Positions 51,002 to 60,494 of a DNA stretch of 64,000 bases are shown one piece after another. The DNA comes from Riptortus pedestris (Eukaryota; Arthropoda; Insecta; Hemiptera; Alydidae): assembly GCA_019009955.1 (NCBI GenBank), contig CM032228.1:180638001-180702000 (forward strand), read 5' to 3'. A program made the position numbers and the translations under genes. The notes under the pieces were generated by a model. That model ran no database searches. It saw only the letters and a program-made list of their open reading frames with translations, and was not told the DNA's origin. The stretch's first letter is position 1, and each line of letters begins with the position of its first letter.

Positions 51002-51976
51002 GAAGTGAAAACTCCTTTAGCTTTGATCGCTCAATTTTGGCATTGCCGTTAAATTTTTTTTACAAATTCTTATTTTAAAAATATTTTTAGTTATTTATCA
51101 ATAAGTAACAGTTATGTTCTATTTTACATGAAAAAATGAAATGACAAAAATAATAGTGATAAAAAAAAGTACACTCAGAAAAATCAATTTCTATCCATAA
51201 TTTCAAAAATAATGTACCACGAATTGTTTTATTTATCAATATAAAATACTATACATAATTATTTCAGTTATTTTACATAAAAGAAAAAAATTACATTTCA
51301 GAATTATTACAAATGCTTTACAAAAATAAGTTAAGTACACTCAGAAAAATCAATTTCTATCCATAATTTCAACAACTCTTGCACCATCATCACTGCCAGC
51401 ATCATCACCAATTTCTAAAACTGATACAATCGGTATATGGTAGCTAAAGTAGAATACAAACAGTTTTGATTCGAATTTATTTAAATATCGGAATTTATTT
51501 AAATATTCGAATTTATTTATTTAAATATTTGAATTTATTTAAACTTCGGATTAAAATATCTATGAAAGTAAAAATGGTAGATATATAGTATCTGTGAACG
51601 AAATGATGCTGGTTTTGTCCTCTTTAAAATGGTATGCGAACGAAAACTCTAGCTAATTTGGTTCAGGAGTTATGAAGAAAAGAAGCTCCTTTAGCTTTGA
51701 GTTGAATACTAGCGGTGGCGGTGGCGGTGTCGCGATTTCATACTTTTTTCCTCTCCCGCAAATGCTTCCTTACGGGGTGCACAACGTGCCTAAAGAAGTT
51801 TTCACTTCAATTGTAAATAAACTATCAAATGATTAGGTTATAAAATACCATATGATTTTATTTCTAAACCTTAGTACTAGCGGTGGCGGTGGCGGTGTCG
51901 CGATTTCATACTTTTTTCCTCTCCCGCAAATGCTTCCTTACGGGGTGCACAACGTGCCTAAAGAAGTTTTCACTTC
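51002..51976. mobile_element. Terminal-inverted-repeat element, superfamily unknown
   Basis: The left end GAAGTGAAAACTCCTTTAG (51002-51020) and right end CTAAAGAAGTTTTCACTTC (51958-51976) are inverted repeats with one mismatch over 19 bp. The right end is duplicated: a 104-bp block at 51707-51810 recurs identically at 51875-51978. A 40-bp block at 51167-51206 recurs at 51333-51372. On the minus strand, sequence ending at the second 40-bp block reads as a protein-like C-terminus (LEIGDDAGSDDGARVVEIMD then RN, stop). The element may be the remains of an autonomous transposon. No flanking target duplication could be assigned. Confidence 0.55.
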
Positions 51977-51978
51977 AA
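51707..51978 (+). repeat. 104-bp identical direct repeat (two copies, 168-bp spacing)
   Basis: Copies at 51707-51810 and 51875-51978 begin TACTAGCGGTGGCGGTGGCG and end GAAGTTTTCACTTCAA. A 64-bp AT-rich spacer separates them. The identity implies a recent duplication of the end of the element. Confidence 0.9.
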
Positions 51979-52090
51979 AAACAGTGATGTCGATTTTAAT
52001 CTTAAATGAATGAATCATACCCCCATTTGTGTAATAATTTGCTCTTCTTCCCCTTAGTAGTGCTTACCTCAAATAAGATAAAATATTTTT

Positions 52091-52213
52091 GCAGATTTCC
52101 CTTAAGGGAAATCAGCTATGGAGGTTGTACTCTTGACGGAATTTTCGAATTTTTTCTTCAAATGTCCATCGATCCTACCTAGGAGATGACTGTTCAAAAC
52201 TGTATATATACTC

Positions 52214-52269
<56 letters not shown>

Positions 52270-52723
52270 GTTACCGCTCTAGCGGTCGCAATTTTTGTTT
52301 AATCGTTACCAAACTCGATATTTAGTCGTTTTATGTAAAAAGAAAGATCAAGTTCGTTAACGGCTTAGAGGAGGAGAATTTTGAAAATTCAAAATATCTC
52401 CGTTAATATGCGTCGGATCGAAAAATTATATAGAATCAATTTTATTGCAAATTGAATTTACTATTGTTCTATACATTAATTCTGTATCTTGACTATTAAC
52501 CGAGATATTTGCATTTGTATTCTGTGTATGGTCGGCAGGAGTAGGCTATGTTCGGGACATTCCGCAGAGAGCTCTGGCGGCCGTTCCCATAACTATTCGT
52601 CCCTCCTGAATAGGTTTAGAGATCCTTTTCTACTACAGTTGTTATTGGGCAGATTTCTCTATTGTTAAACTTCACGTGGGAAATCTGCTTAGTTTACGCA
52701 GCCCCTGCGTGACGGACTTTTTT
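52091..52723 (+). repeat. Near-complete family A copy, forward orientation
   Basis: It starts GCAGATTTCCCTTAAGGGAA and carries the (TA)n at about 52214-52267, then CTCTAGCGGTCGCAATTTTT, ACTCGATATTTAG and ATTAACCGAGATATTTGCAT. The paired hairpin region follows: GCAGATTTC ... GAAATCTGC, then ACGCAGCCCCTGCGT. It ends GACGGACTTTTTT. It serves as the reference copy here. Confidence 0.9.
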
Positions 52724-54339
52724 CTTCTTTAAGTTATTTTGGCCCAACAATATGATTTGAACTTCTAAAATGGTTTAAATAAAGAAATTTCAAAATTATT
52801 GAAACATTAAAATAGGACCAGCTCCCCACAACCCGACTTCCTGCCTCCCCCCCCCTCCACCATCTTAAAGACCATAAAAAGCTGCTGCTGATCCCTTAGT
52901 ACAATAATGTGGGCCCAATTTTAAAAAATATAATACAACAGCTGACTCATAATCTTACCAACTTTTTACTCATCAGTTAGCGCTCAATCGATCTCGTTGA
53001 CGATGGTTGAAGTCCCGCTTCTACAGAGTAATAGAATTGTTTATAATTCATTTGTATTATATTGCATAGTATTTAAGTAATCCTTATGAACAACTAGATT
53101 ACAGTTTTTTTAAAGTCCATAGAACTCATCAGAGACTTCTCTTATTATATTATACAAACAAGTGCGTCCAGTTAAACATCTAAGTAACCCTAAGCATCTT
53201 CTATTACAAAAATGTTTTGAATTAATTACTTATTCAAAACTAAAGCCTGTCATGCTATGATGACTAAGCGAGACGGGTTCCCTACAGGTTACCTCCGTAT
53301 TCTAGCTAAGGAGGAACTGAGGATATTATATAATGAGTCTGTCAAAAAAAAAAAAAAATTCTTATTTAATTCACCTCTTTTCCATTGTTAATACTATACC
53401 TTAATCTTAAATTAATTAAAATTATTTGAATTCCAGAACGAAATAAAATAAATCGGCCTCCATAATTAATGACAGGTTAAAACTGCTTAAATTAAACATT
53501 TGTTTAATTAGCATAAGAGAGATAAATCCATTATAAAGATATTTGGAAAGACATTTTAGCTAGAGTGAGATAAATGGAAAGACTGAAGGCGAGGGTAGTG
53601 AGTGGGGGAAGGTAAAGCCATGAATGGGAGCTATAATGCTGACATCTCTGGGACGGAGGGCCATTCTAGGCTACACCTCCTACAGCATACTAACTCTCTA
53701 TATCACTATCAATCAAACAACCTAACCTCGTGCTCAATTTAGTAATCGGCAATATAAATAAAACTAGAGAAAATAAAGGAAAGAAAAACCTCCTTATCTA
53801 TATCATGTGATTAAAACATTACATCTTATTTGTCGTTTCTTGAATTAAAAAAATTGAATAACGAATGATACTTGAATAGGTATTATATTTACCAAATAGC
53901 ATTAAAATTGATAATACGTAATGGACAATTTCTCAACAACTGGAATGGAATATTAAATATTAATATTATCTAATGTAAAAACACAAATCTACTTACTTAA
54001 AAAACTATACAAAATAAAAATAAAATTTCAGTTAAAGTATGTACAGAAAGCACAGGCAGAATGTTTTTATTTCTTTTAAATTCAAAATAATTAGTAGTAA
54101 AATGAGCTATAATACCAGAATATATGAAGTTGATATCTGTTAAATATTAGATTTAGATTATTTGGCCATAATTAGTGCTTTCTCCCCCTTCAATCGGTAA
54201 ATTACTTTCTACACATCAATTTTATTAAATTATTTTCACACAATCATAAAAACAAAAGTCATATAACGTTCATAGTTGAAATGGAAACAATGACATTCGT
54301 ATTGATAGAATGGCCATTGACAATAATTGTATAAGACAT
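52724..54339. other. AT-rich DNA with a SINE fragment
   Basis: A minus-strand piece of the SINE body lies at about 53257-53358 (AAGCGAGACGGGTTCCCTAC, then AGGTTACCTCCG). No gene is supported in the rest. Confidence 0.4.
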
Positions 54340-54610
54340 GTCGATATAAGAGGCATGAGATATGAGATTAGCGTTGACATGTGTAACTCACCACGAGAGA
54401 GTGAGGAGTGAGAGTGGATGTGGCCGGCCAGCCGTCAAGCACCTTACTGGCAAGCCGGTCGATAAGGCTGCTCTATCCTGCTCTGGGCATGCCCCTACTT
54501 CCCGCACCACTGCTTGCCCAGCTGTCATCTTTTCCCGCCTTCTTCCCGTACGCTCCGATCCCTTAATCATTCACTACCTCCGTCAATATCATATCCCTCC
54601 ATCTTATTAG
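54340..54610. other. GC-rich patch next to a candidate exon
   Basis: This ~270-bp stretch is clearly GC-richer than the window. Both strands are open for 60-82 codons (54362-54610 plus, 54388-54570 minus), which follows from the composition. On the minus strand it lies downstream of the candidate exon at 54627-54776, and GTGAGT is present near 54391. It may be coding, untranslated or transposon-derived. Confidence 0.3.
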
Positions 54611-54626
54611 GCTAAAGGATTTTTTT

Positions 54627-54776
54627 TCAACAGTACAACACGGCGTTCACATACTCTCGGGCGCGGTAAAACACATCCAATTTACAGACACCGTTCGGGA
54701 AGGCGCCAAAACTCCTGATGAGCTGGTGGTTTTTCTCTTCGTTGGCACGAGACAGACGGAGAACAATGGGCCTCAT
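54627..54776 (-). CDS. Candidate small exon or gene end (49 codons), function unknown
   Basis: On the minus strand the sequence AATTTACACAG, a plausible splice acceptor, is followed at once by ATG and 49 codons ending in TGA. The product contains MRPIVLRLSRANEEKNHQLI, then RSFGAFPNGVCKLD, then VFYRAREYVNAVLYC. Its balanced amino-acid use and GC-rich third positions look coding and contrast with the AT-rich noise frames nearby. An in-frame stop lies shortly upstream, so it would be a terminal exon or a fragment. I do not recognise the family; a transposon protein end is equally possible. Confidence 0.35.
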   Translation of the reverse strand: MRPIVLRLSRANEEKNHQLIRSFGAFPNGVCKLDVFYRAREYVNAVLYC

Positions 54777-54834
54777 CTGTGTAAATTTCACGTTTTGGAA
54801 CACTACTCATAAGATAACGTGTCTTATTCGTTCA

Positions 54835-54917
54835 GCAGATTTCTCTTAAGGGAAATCAGTAATTGAGGTTGCTCTCATGACTCAGTCCCAACCTAGGAGA
54901 TCAAGAATGGGGTTGAA

Positions 54918-54971
<54 letters not shown>
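54835..54971 (+). repeat. Family A left end with (TA)n, interrupted by the Tc1 element
   Basis: It reads GCAGATTTCTCTTAAGGGAA, then GAGGTTGCTCTCATGACTCA and GTTGAAAACTATATATAT. The (TA)n (54921-54970) runs straight into the left inverted repeat of the Tc1-like element. Confidence 0.8.
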
Positions 54972-54974
<3 letters not shown>

Positions 54975-56504
54975 CCTCGTCAAAAAAAACGCAACACCCT
55001 AAAATTTATTGATTACACAAGTTTTTAATTGAAATAAAAAATATTATGTTGATGTTTCTAATCAGACAAATACATTGGAGGAGAAAAACAACAATTTCAT
55101 TTGAATTCCAGCACTTCTTGTTATCTTTAATCCTATTGTTTATAAACAGCACTAATTCCATAGTCATTCTTATCGACTTAGGGATACAAAAAAAAATTAC
55201 TAGGGCTCAGTATTCGTGTTAATTTCATCAAGTACGCATTATTTTAGAATTCATAAGTAATTATGGCACGGTTAGATAGAGATGACACAATTAGGGCAGC
55301 GACGATGCACCAAGAAGGTCGTAGCACACGTTACATTGCTAATCGTCTTGGGGTCCACTTTTCAACTGTCGCACAGGTCTTGGAACGATTCAGAGAGACA
55401 GGAGGATACACAAGAAGACCTGGATCGGGCAACCACGGGTCATATCAGCGGAAGACGACCGTTTTATCCGGCTCCAGACTCTCAGAAATCGGCTAATAAC
55501 AGCAAACGAATTAAGAAATTTGGTCGCTGGTGTCCGAAACTTACATGTTTCGATATCGACAGATACGAGACGAGTGAGGAATAGTGAACTGAGGGCACGA
55601 AGGCCCATGGTTGGACCACTTCTCTCCAGAGAGCACTGAAGAGCCCGCCTTAGGTTTGCCCAGGAGCACCGAGATTGGACTGTCGATGACTGGAGACGAG
55701 TCCTGTTCACCGATGAGACCAGAGTGGCGCTAAACTCTCCTGACGGACGCAGAAGAGTGTGGAGGAGGCCAGCTGAGCGATATAGCCAATGTTGTATAGT
55801 CGGAAGGGAGTCTTATGGTGGAGGCTCCGTGATGTTCTGGGGTGGCATCTCATGGGAAGCTCGCACGGAGTTAGTTTTGATTCGTGGGGGCCCTTTGACT
55901 GCACAAAGATACGTGGCAGACATTTTGGAGGACCATGTCATGCCATTTATTGGTGCATTTCTTATGCATGATAATGCAAGGCCACATGTTGCCCGTATTG
56001 TTAGGGACTACCTAAACGAAATCAATATCGACACATTGCCGTGGCCAGCAAGGAGCCCTGACCTAAATTGCATAGAACATTTATGGGACAGACTAAAAAG
56101 AAGTGTTAGAGCCAGGGAACCAGCACCACTCAACCTCAGGGAGCTTGAGGCTGCCGTTTTGGAAGAGTGGGAAAGATTACCTCAGGAGGCCGTCCAGGAC
56201 TTGACCAGGAGCATGCCCACACCTATGGAGGCTGTCATTCGAGCAAGAGGTGGCAACACTGGTTATTAGTATAAGAATAGTCAATTTAATTTTAAAAAAA
56301 GTTAAAAATTTGGTTTTTTTCATTTTTAGGATAAATTTTTATTTATTTTTTGTAATTAAAGGAATTAATTTTTTTTTTTCTGAAATACACTTTTTATTAC
56401 TCCTATGTACTTGTATTATACGACACAATAAGATTCTCTGCTTCAGTAAATACCCAGTGAAATTAATAAATTTTAGGGTGTTGCGGTTTTTTTTTTGACG
56501 AGGA

Positions 56505-56506
<2 letters not shown>
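54972..56506 (+). mobile_element. Tc1/mariner transposon, nearly full length
   Basis: The left inverted repeat begins ACTCCTCGTCAAAAAAAACG (54972) and the right one ends TTTTTTTTTGACGAGGAGT (56506). Each continues inward with GCAACACCCTAAAATTTATT or its complement, about 40 bp, with indels in the A-run. The element is about 1.53 kb and sits in a (TA)n tract, which fits TA target use. The exact outer base cannot be fixed because the flanks are TA repeats. One transposase gene lies inside. Confidence 0.95.
55263..56269 (+). pseudogene. Tc1-like DD34E transposase, disrupted
   Basis: The N-terminus (MARLDRDDTIRAATMHQEGR) begins a helix-turn-helix DNA-binding region with a GGYTRRPGSG linker. The catalytic region has the first Asp in FTDETRVAL, the second in MHDNARPH, and the Glu in NCIEHLWD; 34 residues lie between the second Asp and the Glu, giving DD34E. 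The GGG box (YGGGSVMFWGGI) is present. The total span corresponds to about 335 codons, usual for the family. Two lesions break it: a one-base deletion at about 55431 in the GRPR-type linker, and a TGA at 55637-55639. The element is therefore non-autonomous, but otherwise well preserved and probably a recent insertion. It would cut and paste the transposon by binding the terminal repeats. Confidence 0.93.
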
Positions 56507-56552
<46 letters not shown>

Positions 56553-56598
56553 TACAACGGATGATCAATTATTCATCTTTCCTAGGTTGGATCGACTG

Positions 56599-56657
<59 letters not shown>

Positions 56658-57270
56658 GTATGTATATATATATGTCTGTTAGTACTCTAACGGACGCAAT
56701 GTTCCTTAATTAATGTTGATCGTTACCAATGTCAATGTTTAAACGTTTTACGTAAAACTAAAGGTCTAGTTCGCTAGTGACAGAAATCGGAAGAGTGGGA
56801 GTGGTAGGGGGAACATCGAAAATTCAAAATATGATCATTATAATACGTCGAATCGAAAAATTGTATAGAACCAGTCTTATTGGCATGCAATAAATAACCG
56901 ATCTTATTTAATGTCATATAAATGATATATACATTTATTCTGAATAATTAACTTAAATAATTCACCTCATAACTAAATTAATAAAATATTTTTTCTGAAT
57001 ATGGATAACTTGAGATGTTTAGTGACTGAGGTACTTAAAGTGAAAATCGAATGAGTAGAAGTTAGGGTTACAAAAGACTTAAACCAAAAAAATACAAATA
57101 ACTCCATTAATATTTCAGTAAGAGAAAACAATCTACAGAACTATAGTAGAAAATGAAAATGTCAACAATATGAGTTTTATAAAAATAAAAATTTGCCTCT
57201 ACTAGTGTTTTTAATTTATGTAAAGTGTACTTTCAGAGTCAGTGCTCCATCCTCAGTGCCTGCTGACAAA
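56507..57270. repeat. Scrambled family A pieces around two microsatellites
   Basis: After (TA)n (56508-56548) comes a reverse left-end scrap (TTTCCTAGGTTGGATCGACTG at about 56578-56600). Then (CA)n(TA)n (56604-56670), then a forward interior from GTCTGTTAGTACTCTAACGG (56673) to about 56895. A reverse variant segment lies at about 57000-57180. The pieces are not in the order of any intact copy. Confidence 0.65.
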
Positions 57271-57682
57271 CTAAAAGTCCGTCAGGCGGGGGCTGCGCAA
57301 ACTAAGCAGATTGTCCACGTACTGGTATAGCACACTTGTGATTTCATCTAACCATATATTATCTATGTCTAAAAAAACTGATGGGTCGAAGGGAGGGGGG
57401 TAACTGAAGACTGAAAATAAGAAAGTACGAATATCTCGGTTAGTACTTGAGTTACAAAAAAAATGCACAGAACAAAAATTGTAGAGCTCCAATAGTTTAG
57501 CAAGATTGATTCTATACACATTTTACGATCCAACTCATAATAATGGAGAAATTTAGAATGTTCGGATCCCCCTCCTTCTCCCCCCCCTCTCACTCCCTCC
57601 CTATTTCTGGTCCGATTTCCGTCAATCACAAATATGTCCTTGGTGTGGAATAAAACGGTTATATATCGAGTATGGTATAGAT
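57271..57682 (-). repeat. Family A copy, reverse, left half missing
   Basis: It starts AAAAGTCCGTCAGGCGGGGG with the hairpin pair changed. It contains TATCTCGGTTAGTACTTGAG, CACATTTTACGATCCAACTC, a C-rich block and GGTCCGATTTCCG. It ends at about TATGGTATAGAT, where the next copy begins, so it is a tandem arrangement of the same orientation. Confidence 0.8.
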
Positions 57683-58121
57683 AAAAAAAAGTCCGTCACG
57701 CAGGGGCAGCGTAAACTAAGCAGATTTCCCACGTGAAGTTTTACAATAGAGAAATTCCACGAGAGCCAAGCCATTGAAGGAAACGGCCGAACTAGCTTTT
57801 GGCGGGAAAGTAACTCTCCTCCGTTAGGCGCCCCAATTTAATAAAAATGCAAATATCTCGGTTAATATTCAAGATAGAAAGAAAATGCATACCACCATAT
57901 TTATAGTAAATTTAATTTGCAACAAGATTGGTTCTGTATATTTCGATCCGACGTATAGTAACGGAGATATTTCGATTTTTCGAAAATCCCCTCTCAAAAC
58001 CACCTCTCCCACTGGTCCGATTTCAGCCGTTAACGAACTTGATCTTTCTTTTTACATAAAACGACTAAATATCGAGTTAGGTAACGATTAAACAAAAATT
58101 GCGACCGCTAGAGCGGTAACA

Positions 58122-58180
<59 letters not shown>

Positions 58181-58299
58181 TTGAACGGACCTCATTTTCG
58201 TCATCTCCTGGGTAGGATCGATGGACATTTGAAGAAATTTTTCGAAAATCGCGTCATGAGTACGACCTCAATAGCTGATTTCCCTCAAGGGAAATCTGC
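57683..58299 (-). repeat. Near-complete family A copy, reverse
   Basis: It starts AAAAAAAAGTCCGTCACGCA and has all blocks of the family, with (TA)n at about 58122-58174. It ends in CTGATTTCCCTCAAGGGAAA then TCTG. Its left end abuts a Penelope-like coding fragment. Confidence 0.9.
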
Positions 58300-58302
58300 T
58301 AA

Positions 58303-58524
58303 AAAATCATCTGTGGAGAATTTGTGGCGTTTTATGTGGGTAGAACTTCCAGAAAATTAAGGAAAAGGTGCCAGGAGCATTTATTTAGAATGGATTTAAC
58401 TTTCCTCCAGCATTTGAAAACAGAAAAGCATGAAAATGCCCCACACGAGGTAGCTTTATTGGTTATTGAACATGACCACAAAATAATTCAAAGACTGGAA
58501 CCCCTTTACATTGGGCTGGAGTGA
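58303..58524 (+). pseudogene. Penelope-like element GIY-YIG endonuclease C-terminus
   Basis: The open frame from 58303 to the TGA at 58522-58524 reads KIICGEFVAFYVGRTSRKLR, then KRCQEHL, then QHLKTEKHENAPHEVALLVI, then QRLEPLYIGLE. This is the order of the GIY-YIG endonuclease domain at the end of Penelope-like retroelements. It has the YVG half of the motif, the catalytic-type Arg followed by a conserved His in the next helix, an HLxxxxH block, and the Glu of RLEPLYIG. Only about 73 codons remain; the reverse transcriptase is absent. About 290 bp of possible element 3' sequence follows, then another family A copy at 58816. It could also be an orphan exon captured by the flanking repeats. Confidence 0.65.
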
Positions 58525-58815
58525 CGGATGGGTGTCTGCTCAACCGGAACTGCAGAGTTCTGTAATGCTGAGTAGGCCTCCTCCATCTCTGCTAGTCCCA
58601 AGTAGTGGCCCCAAAGCCGTAGGTAGCGCTAGCATCTATTACACAGCAAAGGTAAGATAATTATTAATTTATAGAAAATTTATTTATACAAGATAGATGT
58701 CTTTCATGTTCAAAATATGTATATATTTATTTATGTTTTATTTGACTTTAAATATATTTTTAATTAATTAAACTGTAATATATTCGTTTTATGTTTGACT
58801 TCGATTTTATTATTA

Positions 58816-58985
58816 GCAGATTTCCCTTAAGGAAAATCAGCTATTGAGGTCGTACTCACGACGCGATTTTCGAAAAAAATTTCTTCAAATGTCCATCGAT
58901 CCTACCCAGGAGATGACGAAAATGAGGTCCGTTCAAAAATATATATATATATATATATATGTCTGTTAACACTCTAGCGGTCGCC
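58816..58985 (+). repeat. Family A left end joined to family B
   Basis: It starts GCAGATTTCCCTTAAGGAAA and passes a short (TA)n (58938-58961) and TCTGTTAACACTCTAGCGGT. It switches at about 58984 to family B (CCGAAAAACCAATAGGAAAC). Confidence 0.85.
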
Positions 58986-59287
58986 GAAAAACCAATAGGA
59001 AACGAAATATTGCTATTTTTAATTTCTGGCTTCAATATAACCCCCACTCCTGTTCGTCTCAGAGGATATTAATATAGCCTAAAGTCTAAGTTGGGTTAGT
59101 AGTAATATACATACCAAGTTTCATAAAATTCGGTTCAGCCGTTTATGCGTGAAAAGGTAAGAAACAAACAAATAAACAAACAAACAGACACCATAGAAAC
59201 AAAATGCAGTTATGGTGTCTATGGCATGTAAAACGAAAAGTTATCGTGAAATTTCGCGAAAAAAATCACTGTACAGACAGAGGTTAC

Positions 59288-59339
<52 letters not shown>
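58986..59339 (+). repeat. Family B right end with (TA)n
   Basis: It contains AACCCCCACTCCTGTTCGTC, TAATATAGCCTAAAGTCTAA, ATACATACCAAGTTTCATAA and AATTCGGTTCAGCCGTTTAT. A (CAAA)n-like run and GAGGTTACAATTTTATATAT follow. An inverted repeat (GACACCATA ... TATGGTGTC) lies at about 59187-59221. It shows the family B terminus that the tandem copies lack. Confidence 0.8.
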
Positions 59340-59341
<2 letters not shown>

Positions 59342-60071
59342 CTGTTAACACTCTAGCGGTCGCAATTTTTGTTTAATCGTCACCAAATTCGGTATTTAAT
59401 CGTTTCATGTAAAAAGGAAGATCAAGTTCGGTAACGGCTGAAATCGGACCAGTGGAGGGGGGTTTAGAGGGGGGATTTTCAAAAATTCGAAATATCTCCG
59501 TTATTATGCATCGGATCGAAAAATTGTATAGAACCAATCTTATTGCAAATTAAATTTACTATAAATATTGTTATATGACGATGGACCTCCACCAGCCAGC
59601 ACAAATCCAGAGTGATTGTTATATACATTTATTATCTATCTTGAATATTTACCGAGATATTTGCATTTTTATGAAGTCTGTGGTCGGGTATAGTTCGGAT
59701 TAGATTGGCCATTTTCGTCAGTATTCGGCTCAAGTGGAAACGTCTTCTAACCTTACCTGTCGTTACTAACCTTACCTTACTTTCGTTACTTTGTGTGATT
59801 TATGCAAATACGGTCTGTTCATCCGCCGCCCCCCCCTTTCTTTAGTTCTTGTACTTCTAAAATATGAGTTATTAAAATATAAATTATTTTTACAATTCAG
59901 AAGCCGTTTCAGTTGGGAATTTATTAAAATTAACTGAAAGTTTTCTTATTACCGTTTGTATTTATTCATCGTGGGCTTGCATTACCAGTATGCAGATTTC
60001 TCTATTATAAAACTTTAGCAGGGAAATCTGCTTAGTTTACGCAGCCCCTGCGTGACGGACTTTTTTTTTTT
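59340..60071 (+). repeat. Family A copy lacking its left end
   Basis: It starts after the (TA)n with GTCTGTTAACACTCTAGCGG and runs to ACGCAGCCCCTGCGTGACGG followed by an 11-base T-run. An insertion or variant stretch is present at about 59578-59610, and a variant stretch at about 59700-59990. Its expected left end is replaced by family B. Confidence 0.85.
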
Positions 60072-60277
60072 GGCAAGGGTTTCCCGCCTGGGCGTATTGT
60101 TTTCCCTAAGGGTCGGGTAGAAGACTTATAAAATAGAAATTTTAGTTTTGAAGAATAAATTAAAATCTGTTCCTAATCAATTTCTCTCCACTGTTTGAAA
60201 CACCGTGAATAATTCAAATCATAATCACGGATAGCATTTATTATATATAAATATCTATAGCGTACATATTTCCTGTC

Positions 60278-60494
60278 GGGGCTCAGATTGGCCGTGCGAG
60301 TTAAGGCGTTGGTCTTAATCTCGCGTGGTAGACCTAGGGTGGCGGGTTCGATTCCCGCCCTGGGCAGTAGAAATTTATTTAGTGACGGACTCATTAAATA
60401 AACTCCTTAAGCCTAACCTGCCTAGAAAAGGGTGGTAACCTGTAGATAACCCGTCCCGATTAGCTGTAGTAGCATAAAGTGGACGTAAATAATA
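60278..60494 (+). mobile_element. tRNA-Leu-derived SINE, best copy
   Basis: The head GGGGCTCAGATTGGCCGTGC then GAGTTAAGGCGTTGGTCTTA resembles tRNA-Leu with anticodon-loop TAA. The pol III B box GGTTCGATTCC is at 60345-60355, and the acceptor-like CCCTGGGCA follows. The body comprises TTATTTAGTGACGGACTCAT, AATAAACTCCTTAAGCCTAA and GGTGGTAACCTGTAGATAAC. The tail is AATTAGC-like then GTGGACGTAAATAAT. The minus-strand frame 60173-60394 (with RAGIEPATLG) is a shadow of the B-box region. Confidence 0.92.

Noticed and set aside
54714..54721. CTGATGAG, a hammerhead ribozyme core motif
   Set aside because: The required GAAA segment and pairing stems are absent; the sequence is better read as antisense of the candidate exon at 54627-54776.
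60173..60394. Minus-strand frame with RAGIEPATLG
   Set aside because: This peptide is the usual mistranslation of a tRNA-type B box; the region is a SINE and its flank.
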